Shown: positions 11,194 to 22,730 of the stretch, piece by piece
Position numbering within the stretch: position 1 is the stretch's first letter
Layout: every line of letters starts with the position of its first letter
Assembly (NCBI RefSeq): GCF_030272615.1
Contig: NC_081408.1
Coordinates: 766,851,330-766,915,329 of the forward strand
DNA from: Cryptomeria japonica
Lineage: Eukaryota; Streptophyta; Pinopsida; Cupressales; Cupressaceae
Length of the DNA stretch: 64,000 bases
Direction of reading: 5' to 3'
The notes under the pieces: model-generated
What the model was told of the DNA's origin: nothing
Database searches by the model: none
The model's input: the letters and a program-made list of their open reading frames with translations, nothing else
Translations under genes and position numbers: made by a program

Positions 11194-12286
11194 CTATGGT
11201 GAAAATAAATGTCATTGATTATCCACATATTGTTGCACAATACATGCATCTACGAAACTCCAATTTTAGAAAACATGTCCTTGAGAAAGGATTTGATGTT
11301 AGAGGTTATTGGTATCGATATGAATGGAAACACAGAGGATCTTCACATGAACATGGACTTCTCTAGATACATGGATCACCAGAGATGGATGACATTGATT
11401 GGTCGAATGATGTACAACAAAAAAGTGTAGAAAAATATTTTGACAGCATTGTTCATGCATGGAACCCTAGAGAAGATAGACATCAATGACATCTACAGGT
11501 ATGTTTGCAACTATTCATTGATCTTTGCAAAAAACTTCATTATCAACATCCTTATAAAACCATAAATTAATCTATTCAAAATTTATTTGCAGCCATTTCG
11601 AGATTTCTCCTTCCATCCATGTCTCAAAAACACAAGACAACTTACAAAATCTGATTTTGATAATGACTACGAAGAAATACTCAATGTAGTTGAAAGACAT
11701 ACAATGTGCAAATAAGGAGCATGTCTTCGTAAGAAAAAAGGAAGATTGGTTTGCAGGTAATGTTTTTGGTAAGAAATCTAATTTGACAACAATTTTCATA
11801 ATAGAATACATTGGTAAATTATACAACCATCTGACAACTTTAACCAGTAGATACAACGCTCCCTGACCAATTAATTTGTGTGGTTTAAAAATTTACAATG
11901 ATCCACAGATGGGTGAGAAGAAGTTTGAACCCCCATGAAATGATGATAGAATAAACACACACAACAGGTAAATATTACAAATTTGGAGAGAAAACATTGA
12001 TTGGTAACCTGTTCTCTCTAGGCATGCAGTAATTAAATACATCACAAAGTATGCAGCAAAATCAAAGAAAAGTTCTGAAACATACCAATAGATGTTACTA
12101 CGGTTCGCAAATATTGAGAGGCCAGATGATTCTGTAACAAAGGCTTATCAAAAGCTACTAACTGAAATTATAATTGAGAGAGACATTGGAGGTCAAGAAA
12201 TGAGCCACATGCTATTGGAATTGCCATTGGTAGAAAGTAGCAGAAAATTTATTAATTTGAATGTCTCCACTGATGTTTTCAAGTGA
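11194..12286 (+). pseudogene. Helitron Rep (HUH nuclease) region with introns
   Basis: One frame near 11290-11375 reads GYWYRYEWKHRGSSHEHGLL, the site of the HUH metal-binding motif, followed by a stop. Next come YFDSIVHAWNP and, after an intron, HPCLKNT and NVVERHTMCK (an internal stop replaces the usual residue), then CLRKKKGRLVC. After two more introns KYITKYAAKSKKSSETY retains the paired tyrosines expected of the nucleophile region. The block ERDIGGQEMSHMLLELPLVESSR (12176-12244) matches the conserved RDISAQE-type linker. The enzyme would nick and join single DNA strands during rolling-circle transposition. At least four stops break it. Confidence 0.85.
11500..12021 (+). other. Three short introns in the Helitron Rep region
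   Basis: Predicted introns have canonical ends and restore the reading frame across conserved motifs. The first runs from CTACAG/GTATGT (about 11500) to TTTGCAG/CC (11591). The second runs from TTGCAG/GTAATG (about 11757) to CCAGTAG/ATAC (about 11853) and joins the CR-YNAP motif. The third, 11968-12021, is only 54 bases and joins THNR to HAVIKYITKY. They are inferred from splice signals and protein continuity, without transcript evidence. Confidence 0.65.
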
Positions 12287-14830
12287 TGGTAAAAGATGTT
12301 GAAAAAAATGATGAAGAAAAAATAGTCTCATTCATAGATGCATATCAAAACAAGCCATTTTCTATGGAAGCAATATCATTGATTGATGCAACAAAATCAT
12401 TGATATACAATCTGAAAAGAAAAAGTGAGAACAAATGGAACCCGCAGAAAAGAGAAACTATTGTTAGAGTATTCCCTAGGTTCGTATCCATTTCCACACG
12501 TGGCTCAAAGAAATGGTTCACATTTTTTTTCTTTAGAATCACTACTATACAAACCTTTTCGCAACATTGAAAGGACATTGGGAATAATAATGATACACTA
12601 TAGACAAATTGGGATAATTTCAATTACAATCAATTGCATGTGCAACGGAGAATAGAAACCGAGAATGATGACAACATTGAACTCTCTGAAACTGAAGAAA
12701 ATGATACTAGGCAAGAAGAAACAATAGAAAATGAGTGGGAGATAATATCTAGGCTTCACCGTTGCCAATTAATGCAAACTTCAGAGTTAGAAATACTCGG
12801 CAGGAGGGACTTAGATAAAGAGACAAATTGGTCCACTGATTATGAATGTGAAGAATATACTGACAAGGCTATGAATTTCATTGCGACCATCAAAACTATT
12901 GGTTCTCTCATCTATGATGATATACCACAGATTGTCAACTATCACAACCTCAACAATCAACATGAACAGGCACTCAATATTATCATTTCACACTACCTCA
13001 CAAATGGAACACAACCTCCCTTATTTATGATAATTCAAGGTATGGCTAGAGCAAGAAAATCACATTTAATAGGTGGTATAAATGAAGCACTAAAAAATGC
13101 TTCCATGCCAAATCAATCTCCTCTACTTGTGCTTGCACCAACCAGAGTTGTTGCCTTCAATATAGGAGCATCGACCATTCATTCAAGACTAAGAATACCC
13201 ATAAGAGATTTTACAAATCTTCAGGGAACAAGACTAACAACCTTCCAAGAGGAGATGGCACATGTCAGATATATCTTGATCGATGAAATGAGTTTTATTG
13301 GTGAAAGGTTATTGGAGAACATAGATGCATGTCTACGCCAAGCTTTTCCTTCAAATGGTAATGAAAATTCCATAGGTATCTCTTATATTAAAGTTTTTAA
13401 AATTATAATTATTCCATTCTATTTCAACTATTGTACTATAGAAATGTTTCAATGTGAATATCATGATACATACGAAGTAAGATAATTAAGAGTTCTACAA
13501 AATGTTCAGGAATATCCATGATTCTGGTTGGCGATCTTGGACAATTGCCTCTGGTGAATGATAGGCCACCATATAATAGTAGAAGATGGGAAATTTTTTT
13601 GTGTTAGAACTATTATTACTTTAGATCACATCTATTGACAAGAAGGCCAAGAAAGTGACCAAGAATGCTTTTGACAACTATTAATGAACATAAGAGATGC
13701 AAAACCAACATTGGATGATTGGATATTACTAATGATAAGGTCTTATACAACAATTGATACAAAAAGAAACTAAGAATTTGATAGTTGTGCGCATTTATTT
13801 TTAGCAAACGACAATGTTCACAACCACAACAAGAAAAAATTACAATCATTAAAAAATCCAGTTGCATGCAACATTGCATCAAAAGTGTGAAATTTTACTT
13901 TGAACGAAAGTGGAATGGATGATGAACTTGATGTATAATTATTATTATTGAAAAAATTCTAGAGTAATGTTGACATCAAATCTGTGGATAGAAGCAAGAC
14001 TTGTCAATGGATCTTTAGGAAATATTAGAAAAATTGTTTAAAAACCCGGAAGTGCACCACCTCAACCACCAACATACATGTTAGTTGAATTTGACAATTA
14101 CTCTGGACTACATTCGATGATTGTCATCCATCCACAATTCCAATTCCAGCAATTGAAAGAGGTGGTTTTTCTCAAATACCATTGTGATTGGCATGGGCAC
14201 TAACGATACACAAATCTCAAGGGCTCACTCTTCAAAAGGCTACCATCAATATAGGGCCAACAGAAAGAACCGGTTTGACATTCGTGGCAATCTCTCGTAT
14301 GAAAAGCTTACAAGGACTACGGATCATGCCACCATTTAGCTATGATAGGTATGAGAAGTTAAACGAAGGCAAACAAATCGTCAGCAGGAAAAGAGAAGAA
14401 GAAAAGCTTCATTCCATCGAGAACAATTCATGTAAGTTTTGCTTTCATGAAGTACATCTATTTCCCACTTGAATACTACTATATTATGAAAATTAAAACC
14501 TGTTAATGACAATCAATATTTTCAATAATAAGAATGATGATCTTAATTGTAATTTACTTTCTTCTCACAGGGCCCTAACATAAATTTGACAACATGGAAA
14601 ACGCAATGAAATTTCTATGACATCAATATCGCTCTGAACAAATGAAAATGTACATTACTCCCCCTCCACATTATAGAATAAGGTTTTCAGTTTTTCCAAC
14701 CATTAATTATAAACAATTTTACGTCTAAATTGGCATATTCTAAAATGTTAATATTAATGTCAATTGCTTTTTTTTAACAGGTGCTTCACATAAACCCAAA
14801 GATGTGGACACAACTTTTACATTCATAAGT
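12287..14830 (+). pseudogene. Helitron PIF1-type helicase region
   Basis: The SF1 helicase half of the Helitron protein. A P-loop occurs near 13045-13070 as GMARARKSHLIGG, where the second glycine of GxxxxGK[ST] is lost although KS remains. LVLAPTRVVAFNIGASTIHS is motif Ia-like; ILIDEMSFIG (about 13275-13304) is Walker B. An intron from about 13358 to 13511 precedes ILVGDLGQLPLV (motif III). The C-terminal motifs AWALTIHKSQGLTL and TFVAISRMKSLQGL (14188-14320) are well kept. A further intron, 14432-14570, has GTAAGT and TTCTCACAG ends; another acceptor lies near 14780. Frameshifts and stops occur throughout, including 13490-14180. Confidence 0.88.
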
Positions 14831-15328
14831 ACCAATTGTAAAATGTATTGCATTGACTATCACTGCCTCAATTGTATTATCCTTCCAATTTGTACTTCTC
14901 TACTTTTATAAATGTTCAATGAATTTGTACACATGTTGGGAAAAACCACACTTCACTCAGTACTCTCTAATTTGATTATCACATGCTATAATTTTTCCGA
15001 TTCATGTCCGCTACATGTATGGTGACTATGGTGATATAAAAATCATTCTGGAATTGGAGTATGTTTTACAAATGTATTTTATTAATATATGAAAGTTATT
15101 CAAAATATTTCAATGACACTCACTCAATTAGTTTATCTGACACCGTCACCCCTACGACCGTAAATCCTACACATAATTCCTATGCATGATTATCATTAAT
15201 CCTAACTCTGATCTTAACCCTAAATCTACACCTAAACCCCAAAAATTAAGCCTAAACCTAATAATACAACAACAAATTTATATATTATCTACTTATTTAA
15301 TGTCTTCTACCTTTTGCAGCCACTGCTA
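14831..15328. other. Helitron 3' non-coding region
   Basis: AT-rich sequence between the last helicase exon and the terminal hairpin. A short stretch near 15195-15260 contains several CCTAAACC/CCTAAACCC-like words; they are too irregular to call a telomere-type array. Confidence 0.5.
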
Positions 15329-15487
15329 CTAGCATACATATATTCTTATTATATATAAAATACGCTCACTCATATCCTTCTCGAGGCACCTATATTTAAT
15401 CAATTTTATATCATAATGTCAAATAGGCGCCAAGAGAAGGATATGAGTCAGTGTATTTTATATATAATAAGAATATAGATATGCTAG
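15329..15487. repeat. Large hairpin bounded by CTAG; probable Helitron 3' end
   Basis: The palindrome starts with CTAGCATACATATATTC and ends with GAATATAGATATGCTAG. Its arms (about 15329-15394 and 15422-15487) pair closely around a 27-base loop. The inner core TATCCTTCTCGAGGCACCTA matches the hairpin at 5126-5232. It sits about 650 bp downstream of the last Helitron exon in the expected position of the 3' terminal structure, although it is far longer than a classical Helitron stem. Confidence 0.7.
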
Positions 15488-16694
15488 TTAATAATTAATC
15501 TGTTATGCAGAATTTCTATTTTTTTTTTTAAATATACAAGTTTGTAAATTGACATTAAAGCAAGCCTTATTTAAAATAATTAAAAAATTAGAAACAAGTA
15601 TATCTTATCATTTCAAAATATTCTAAATAAATTTGTATTTTTATAATTAATATTTTTAAATAATATATTTTAATATTATATATCAGAATGCTATATTATC
15701 CATAATAAATGTTTACAGTTTATTAATGAATTAGATTGTCATATATACAATGTTATAAAAATATAGAATGTCAATCCATAGTGTCCAATAATTTGTGTAC
15801 TTGTCACATATGGTACAAATGGATATTAGAGTTGGAGAATTCTTGCTTTGTTGAAGGGAAGAGTAAATGCTTTAAGGTCAAAGGAACATTCTTATTACAT
15901 CGAGAGGTATAAAACTAAAATCACGGCCCCTATAGGCCTCAGCCATTTAGTGTACATTAAAACACCAGATTAAATGTGGGACAATGATCAGAAAAAAATT
16001 TGAAATAGTTAAAAAAATATTTTCATATTTTTTTAGTTTGTCTATATGTTAGTAATTGACATTTTTTGAAGGCCTTCTGGGAACTTTTAGCCCTTGCAAG
16101 TCTCTTTCAAAATATCGTCTACAACTCTTGGAGACCTTTCCAACGAGGTAAACAACTCGTAATTTTGAGTCCCGAGCAGAAAGTTATGCCTAGTTAAAAT
16201 TAGGATAAATTTTCATATAGTTTTTTGAAATTTTCATAGTTTTTAGATTTTATTATGTAATAAACAAATGTGACTGTTGGACTTCAATTCTCAAGGGGTT
16301 TTTGTGACCCTCAAAATCTCATGAACTTCTATATGTTGGATTTTTGAATGGAATAGATTACTTTTTGGCTTGCTTCATTTCTATGCTTTCTGGTTCTTTA
16401 AACAAAATTTACAATACTGCAGGTTTTCAATCAGGTATTGTCATCTAAATCCATAATTCGGATTAGACAATGTGAAATCATCACCCTTTACCATCTATTG
16501 TAATAATTTTGTATTACTATCTATTATAATAAGTTTGCATTACCGTCTAATATATTACAAGTTTACATTATGAACTCAATGAAATGTTGATGAAAAAATA
16601 AAAGTTTATATATGCTAGAAATTTACAAGTATTAATCCGAATCTGAATTAGTTATCTAACCGAAGAATAATAGAATGAAAAATTATTACCAAAG
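15488..16694. other. Intergenic AT-rich DNA
   Basis: No coding region, RNA gene or element end is supportable. A moderately GC stretch at about 16060-16200 resembles non-coding or LTR DNA but has no partner in this window. Confidence 0.5.
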
Positions 16695-17092
16695 TGTTGT
16701 AAATAGTCCCAACTACCCACTATCTTCTTGTCATCTCAACATCCTCCATATGTGCAATCAATCTATTTGGCTGATTCAAACAGATTTTCATTTGCTCCTC
16801 CAACCAGTCCATTATCCCATCAATTGGCATCACACACTTTACCAGTAACATGAAATATAATTTTATATTAGTGTTCTCTGGATGTTTCTTCCAGTTAACT
16901 CCACCATATTTTTACATGTGATGAATTCCTGAAACTTCTAAGAAACTTCTAAGACCTCTGTAAAAGAGGCACATGAAATCAAATCAAAATGAATAATGAA
17001 AAAATGGATTGATGAATGAAAATATGACGTTTTGATAAATTTTTTTCTTGTTTTGTTTTGCTTTGTTTTATTTCTGCTCCCTGTTTCTAACA
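16695..17092 (+). repeat. 5' LTR of element A
   Basis: Begins TGTTGTAAATAG and ends TTTCTAACA directly before the primer site. It aligns along its length to 47358-47729 with many substitutions, which indicates an old insertion. Confidence 0.88.
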
Positions 17093-17093
17093 G

Positions 17094-17106
17094 TGGTATC
17101 AGAGCC
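17094..17106 (+). promoter_or_regulatory. Primer binding site of element A (initiator tRNA-Met type)
   Basis: TGGTATCAGAGCC lies one base after the LTR end. This is the usual plant copia minus-strand primer site. Confidence 0.93.
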
Positions 17107-17829
17107 AATGGTATATGACCCAGAGAAACCTATAGAGGCAGATGAATCTGAATGTGTGATTGTCTAAAGACAAATCCTTCAATTACAGAAAGAGAAGGCC
17201 TCCAGTAGCTGTAGAAAGAGAGCTACCTGCTACTAGAGAAGATTATACACTTGAGTGCAAAAGTTGTTGAAGAAAAGGAAATTATGCTGGAGGAATAAAG
17301 AAACTTGGATGCTATAGCTTGAAGGAGGTCATAGCAGTTAAAAAGAATGCCAAAATGAAGGTGCTAGCTACTTGGAAGTGTAAGATTTGAAGCCACCAAT
17401 TGGATGAGAGAATATTTCCAAATTGCAAAGAGATCTGAAGCCATTAAATGTGAAGCCTCTAAATGAAGAAGATGTTTGTAGATGTTGCAGAGTAAGAAAC
17501 TCATCATGGAAAGGGAGACTGTAGCCAAGAAAAATTTGATGGTGTTTTGAGAAATAGCTAAGTTGCCTAATATAAGCCATTTGACGGAAAATGAAAGCCA
17601 TTTGAATTTGAAGAGCCTAGAGAGAAAATATTTGGGGAGTTCTTCGCAGTTGTTGGAATGTTCAAAGCTAAGTGGAAATTGGCCAAGATCATGTTTAGCC
17701 ATAGCTAAAAGAGACATTCATAAATACTGCTAAGCCAACAAAAGGTGACAAAGGAAATCACAGATTAATGAAGATACGTGGTATTGTCCAAATCATAGAA
17801 GTCAATCCATCAAGGTAAGTTAAAATCTT
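17107..17829 (+). pseudogene. Element A gag-like remnant
   Basis: Degraded coding sequence starts soon after the primer site (MVYDPEKPIEADESE at 17112). Frames change several times; stretches such as PREKIFGEFFAVVGMFKAKW (about 17620) look protein-coding. The position is that of gag, but no domain can be assigned with confidence. Confidence 0.5.
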
Positions 17830-18436
17830 TTGGAAATGGGAAAGATAGGAAAGAAGGTGAAGAAAAAAAATGAAAATTTAGTTAGCGAGATGAATTTAAA
17901 AAAAAATGAATTAATGGAAATGAAGAAATCAAAACAAGAAATGATAACAATCATAAGAGAGGGACAAGCTAAAAAATGTAAAACTTTAGATGAGAGTTGC
18001 AAGCTTGAAAAATATTTGATGAAAGTAAAAGAGAAAAATGAAGAGTTAGAAAAATATTTAAAGTTGTTTGAGGAGATTAAGAAGGAAAATGAAAATCTGA
18101 AAGAAAAGTTAGAGTTGTTAAAAAAAGAGAATGAATGTTTAAAATTGAAGCCATCAGTTTGTGAAGCTTCATGTCAGAAAAAAGATTTCCTTAGTTCTTT
18201 TGATCAAACAATTAATTCGTGTGAAGTTGTTGTTGGTAAATAATATGAAGTTGAAGGTCAGAGTATATCTAAAAATACAAATTGTGATATTGATAATAAA
18301 GATTGGTTTGAAAAGATTGTAGTTTCAAAATCATGAATAAAATGGGATATGAAGGAAGGGGATTAGGAAAACATGAACAAGGAATCAGAGAGCCCATTGA
18401 ACCATTAATGATGCCAAAGTATGAAGGCCTTGGATA
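17830..18436 (+). pseudogene. Element A coiled-coil and G-patch protein
   Basis: The frame from 17836 to 18243 encodes a lysine/glutamate-rich coiled coil of about 110 residues (repeats such as EELEKYLKLFEEIKKENENL) and then a cysteine-containing tail. After a frame change, ATG at 18333 opens NKMGYEGRGLGKHEQGI, a clear G-patch motif (glycines spaced around KMGxxxGxGLG), followed by PKYEGLGY. G-patch domains bind RNA or activate DEAH helicases and also occur in some retroelement polyproteins. Element B entered just after GLGY, and the reading resumes at 46728 in the same frame once B and one GGATA copy are discounted. Confidence 0.75.
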
Positions 18437-19580
18437 TGTTAGGATAATTGGTGGACAACTGAGAGTTGGGGGGGGGGGGGGGGGGGTGAATTAGTTGTCA
18501 ATAGATTATGAGAATTTAAAGCATTTAAAATTTTTTATCAGAATAGAAGATAAAGCATTAAAGCATAAGTGTAAACCAAAGAATAAATACCATGCAACCA
18601 TGCTACATAACACCATGATTTGTACGTGGAAAACACGATAAAGGGAAAAACCACAGTGGGAAACCCTACCCACATTTAGATGATAGTTATATAGAAAGTA
18701 TGTGATTACAATAGGGGCCTGCACATGCAGGAAGGCATACTTCCTAGAGCACACTTCTTATCACAATGGAGTCTCACTGACTACAAAAGAGGTTAACCAC
18801 CTCAAAATAATCGGACAATAATCTGGAAAGAACTGCCAAAGATAGCATCAAACATGCCTGATTATAGTTTTAGTTAAGCTCAATATCGAAGGTCTAAAAC
18901 CTCTTGCATAAACCTAACTTGATCACCTATGATCGACCAAATCCTCTGCTCATATGATTATTACACTATTTGCTCCTTGCATATCTTCTACAATGAGATC
19001 TTACATATATTTATGCAAAACCGGGACCTAAACAATTAGGTCAACCACCCAAATGATAATACATTAAATCCATTACATAATCACAAAATAAAATCATAAA
19101 GCATGTCGGCCTGGGGCCAAAAAAATATCATCCAACCAATAAAACATCCCCAAAGCACATCAAAATGATCCAACAACATGTTTCATGAAACCAGTCCATA
19201 GCCTAGATAGCACTTGACCAAAATTAGATCCACACACGTTGAAGAAATGATTCTAATTAGTCAAGGCATGAATACAATCACCATCAACATCCTGAATCCA
19301 TCCTAGAAGCTGCACCAATACCACTTATGCATTATATCAAGAATCTTCAATGAAGCAGTGTCGATGAAACCCTTACCGGATCAAGAAATCAGGCTTACTA
19401 GAACATAAGATAGCATCCAATCATCAAATCAATACCAACTAACTGAAACATACTTTAAAAGACATAAAAACCATTCATACAAGCTTATTCCATCATCTAG
19501 ATCATACTGATAACAATCAACTGATAATCTTCCCAGCAGGGATAACTTTAGGAAACCAACCCCCAGGCAACTGTGTAAAA
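18437..19580 (-). repeat. Element B 3' LTR, distal part
   Basis: The plus-strand end is TGTTAGGATAATTGG. Bases from about 18870 to 19540 align closely to 45935-46605 of the 5' LTR. Bases 18437-18870 have no counterpart on the right because that LTR is truncated. It contains GTGGAAAACACGATAAAGGG-type sequence often seen near copia LTR ends. The hAT interrupts it after GTGTAAAA. Confidence 0.85.
18468..18486. repeat. Poly-G tract of 19 bases
   Basis: Nineteen consecutive G close to the outer end of element B's LTR, before TGAATTAG. Element E has a shorter interrupted C-run at the corresponding place (about 34543), so the tract is an expanded LTR feature. Confidence 0.9.
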
Positions 19581-19970
19581 TGTTGGCGAATCAGACATTA
19601 TTTTCGGGGGGAAATTTTCATATGGATGGCAAATTTTTTTTTTAAATGGGGAAAAAAATTATTTTGTATTGGCAATTTTTTTTCTAGGGCACAAAAATTC
19701 CATAAATTTTTGGTGAATAGTACCTTGTTCTATGGGGAAAATATTTATTGTGGGAGGCGAATAATTTTTGTTTAAAGGAACAAATATATAATTGTATGAG
19801 CAAAAATGTTTACTCTGAAGGAACAAATATATAATTGTATGGGCGGAAAATTTTACTCTGAAGGAAAAATTATTTAAATGTATTGGCAATTTTTATCCAC
19901 CGCTTGAAAATTATTTAATTTGTTTTGGCGAATATTTTGTTATTTATGGTACAATATATAATTTATTAAT
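19581..19970. repeat. Left subterminal repeat region of the hAT
   Basis: Words related to the TIR core (GGCGAAT, GGCAAAT, GGCGGAAA, GGTGAAT) recur about eight times within 390 bases, in the same orientation as the left TIR. Subterminal motif clusters of this kind are transposase-binding regions in hAT elements. Confidence 0.65.
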
Positions 19971-20610
19971 AGACAAGGCACATCACATCACACCATTACA
20001 TCACATCACATAATACATTGAGTCCGGACTTTGCACGATGTATCAATAAGCATAGCCTCATTGACACGTGAAGGATGACACATACCTAAAATTTATCAAT
20101 GATTTTAAACCGTTCGATGATCGTAGATCAATGGCTGAAGTTTAATTTCAACTTAATTTTCTGAAGAGAACTTAGCTCACCAGAATGTGCCTAGAATGGA
20201 ATTGGATTCAATAGACATGTATCAAATGTCATGAATCATGATCGATAATTTCATTCATTTAATATATATCTATTCACTTACGACAATCCACTCTGTCCCC
20301 ACGACTTCCAATGTGATACTTGCCAATTTGGTACTAGTTCATAGCTGTTTCCATTTTCGCATAATAGTGCATTTATGGGAAAGATTTGCAGAGATACGAA
20401 AGATTTAAATTTTTTTATAGCAGTTAATACTGTTAAAGATGTAATTATTACAATCAAGAGCTTCAACAATTTATATATGATCTCTCATCTCTGCTTCTTT
20501 CATCTTTAATTAGCCTTTGCCATTTAGTAGATAAATCATCAGAGCTCACAGTATTTTAGGTTTATAGGCTCACTGCTCAGGTTGTTTAATTTGTTAATCT
20601 GTTTTCTCAA
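19971..20610. other. Non-coding hAT interior, left
   Basis: Contains a short CATCACATCAC-type repeat near 19980-20020 and AT-rich sequence upstream of the frame at 20611. No other feature is seen. Confidence 0.5.
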
Positions 20611-21187
20611 GATGGACACTCCTATCTACTTGAGAAGCATTTTGGTAGAGGACTAGAGGGCCTTTCTAGGCTCCATTAGAGACCCAACCCTCCAATCAGT
20701 CTGCAAGGAGGTTGGGTCGTTCATTTATGAGGTTGTGCGGATGGTGCTAGGTAGAGAATTTCTGTGAAACAAAAATAGGTACCGTGTTAACATGGACCTT
20801 ACATCCCGCTTCTTAGCATCTCTTCTAGACTTGGGAGGAGACAAGGTGGATATGCTGATGCTGTTGAGGAAGGTTTTTAAGGAAGACTTCCTCGGAAATG
20901 ATATTACTCTTTTCGTTCTTGCAAAAGTAGGGGTGGGGATTCCTTGGGCGAGTGATTTATCCAAGCTTCTCCTCCCTAACCAAACAGTGCCAGTGGCTAG
21001 GCAACCGTTTCTCCTAAACCTAAATGCGGAGTAGCTGATGCGTCATAGAAAATGGGTGCAGATTGGCGGGGACTACCTGCAGAAATGGTTCCTCCTGGAC
21101 CACTTTCCAAACTACATGTGGCTTGACGAATTCTGCCAACTTATGCTATCTGAAGAATTCTACGTGGAAGGAGGGTCATATTCTTAG
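20611..21187 (+). pseudogene. Unrecognised 192-codon frame with three nonsense codons
   Basis: From ATG 20611 a single frame continues to the TAG at 21185 with only three internal stops (TAG, TGA, TAG), each one C-to-T step from CAG or CGA. There is no frameshift. The product would be a compact hydrophobic/charged protein (PIYLRSILVED, FLASLLDLGGDKVDMLMLL, DHFPNYMWLDEFCQLML). I do not recognise it. It lies in the left part of the hAT, facing the minus-strand frame at 22730-21844. Confidence 0.55.
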
Positions 21188-21843
21188 GGAAAAATTGTAA
21201 ACAATTCCACTACATGTGCCCTAGCCTTGCCCCCTATAGTTTTTTTTTCTATGTCCTCAAACCCTAACAGGCTCAATGCAAGTGGCTCACTCATTTTGGC
21301 TTTTCAGTTTTTGGGGGACTCAAGTCTCAGACGAAAAAATTGTAAATTTCAAAAGCATAAATATTAATGATAATTTTTCAAATTCCAGTTTGTTTCAGTT
21401 TGCCTCTTATAGTCTTATGGATATAAAAATACTTTCTATAATTCTATTTCATTTTTATTAATTAATTTATTTCAAATGCTTTTTGTATATGAGCTACGTT
21501 ATTTCAATTATTTGTTAAACAATAGAAATAAATTTAATATTGTGATCTTTTTTATGTAATGCTATAAAAAAAAATTTCAGTTCGTTCCATTAATTATTTG
21601 TACATTGATTATGGTTGATTATAATTTTATAAATATATACTATATAGTCATTCAAAATATAAATTTTTGAAAGTTTCAAGATATAAAAGTTTATCGGTAA
21701 AGGTTTTTTCATTCTATTAATTCAAAAGTTTCAAGATACAAAATTTGCAGTCATTCATGCATAAACGCAGACAGAGAGAAAACCCTATTGCCCACAACTT
21801 ATAGAAAGAAGACAAAAAAACCAGTTCATTGCTGATAGGCCGC
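21188..21843. other. Non-coding AT-rich hAT interior
   Basis: No coding or structural feature is supportable between the two convergent frames. Confidence 0.5.
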
Positions 21844-22730
21844 TCACCCAGTCTCACTATCCCCCTGGGTCGTCTCCTCCTAGTCCCTTCCCTCCTCAGA
21901 GGTCGATGCTTTGGCTTTCCCTTTTGCCACTTCAGCTTTCATTTTTGGAATGCAGTTTATGCACGCAAAGTCGGGGTTGCCCTCCAAGCTTTCCAGTAGC
22001 TATATGGCCCTTCCTTCTTTAGTCCTATCTCTCAATTCCCTACCAACCTCCATCCTTGCCACCACATGCAAATCCTTCAAGACTTCATCCACCTTGGTTA
22101 ATTTCACAAAGACTTTTATTGCTTCCCACCCCACTCGGGTATGTTCATGATACTGGTATTTGATTTCATCCTCTGGGCCACGAATAAAAGGAAGCAACTC
22201 CTCCTAGTTGTCCCCTTCCTCAATTTGAATGCCAACTCCCGACACCACCCACTCCAAGATTGAATCCAGGTTAATCAAAAAAGCCCCATCAATCAATTTG
22301 ACCAATGTGAGCTTTAGCTTTTTCACCTTCAATTCGAATTCATAGGCCCATGCCAAAATCAGAGAGTAAACATCCATGTTAGTTCAATACCGGTGACTGA
22401 TGTGTGCCACCTCCTCCGCAAACATCAGTCGAGCTGCCACCCACAACTTCTCCTCCTTAAACCTGAACAGTCCTTTCATTTGTTTATTAGATACTTTGCC
22501 CAAACAGGGCACCAACTTCTTGTATGTTCAAAGTGTGAAATTGGCCTCCATCGTCACCTGCAATTTCAAAATCACTTCCTGCAAAAAATGTCTTACAGAA
22601 GGTACTATTCTACGAACTATAGATTTGTTCCGCTTCAAAGCAAAAACTGGTACAAAAGGTAATAAATTATGCCTTTGTCTTATAGGTTGGGTAATGAATG
22701 TGCATGATAAGGCATTAATGCCATGAGATC
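21844..22730 (-). pseudogene. Unrecognised frame of about 290 codons, minus strand
   Basis: One minus-strand frame runs from about 22730 to the TGA at 21844 with a handful of in-frame stops and no need for a frameshift. It reads VRRIVPSVRHFLQEVILKL, FRFKEEKLWVAARLMFAEEV, MDVYSLILAWAYEFELKVKK and GWEAIKVFVKLTKVDEVLK, and ends in a basic serine-rich tail (KMKAEVAKGKAKASTSEEG). The even helical composition argues for real ancestral coding. No family is recognised. The start is not defined because the first clear methionine is internal. Confidence 0.5.

Larger units (their letters stand above)
9364..15487 (+). mobile_element. Degenerate autonomous Helitron
   Basis: A Rep/PIF1-helicase gene in several broken exons (9364 to about 14830) is followed by a terminal hairpin ending in CTAG at 15484-15487. 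The hairpin and gene orientation agree with a plus-strand Helitron whose 3' end is near 15487. The 5' end is not fixed: the interval starts at the gene, but TCGAGAGGCG at 6314 is a candidate 5' terminus. Stop codons and frameshifts in every domain make the copy inactive. Confidence 0.75.

Noticed and set aside
15190-15260. Telomere-like CCTAAACC words
   Set aside because: Only a few irregular copies in AT-rich DNA; no regular seven-base array.
19659-19889. Minus-strand open frame in the left hAT end
   Set aside because: It lies in the subterminal repeat region and its composition reflects the GGCGAAT/T-rich repeats.
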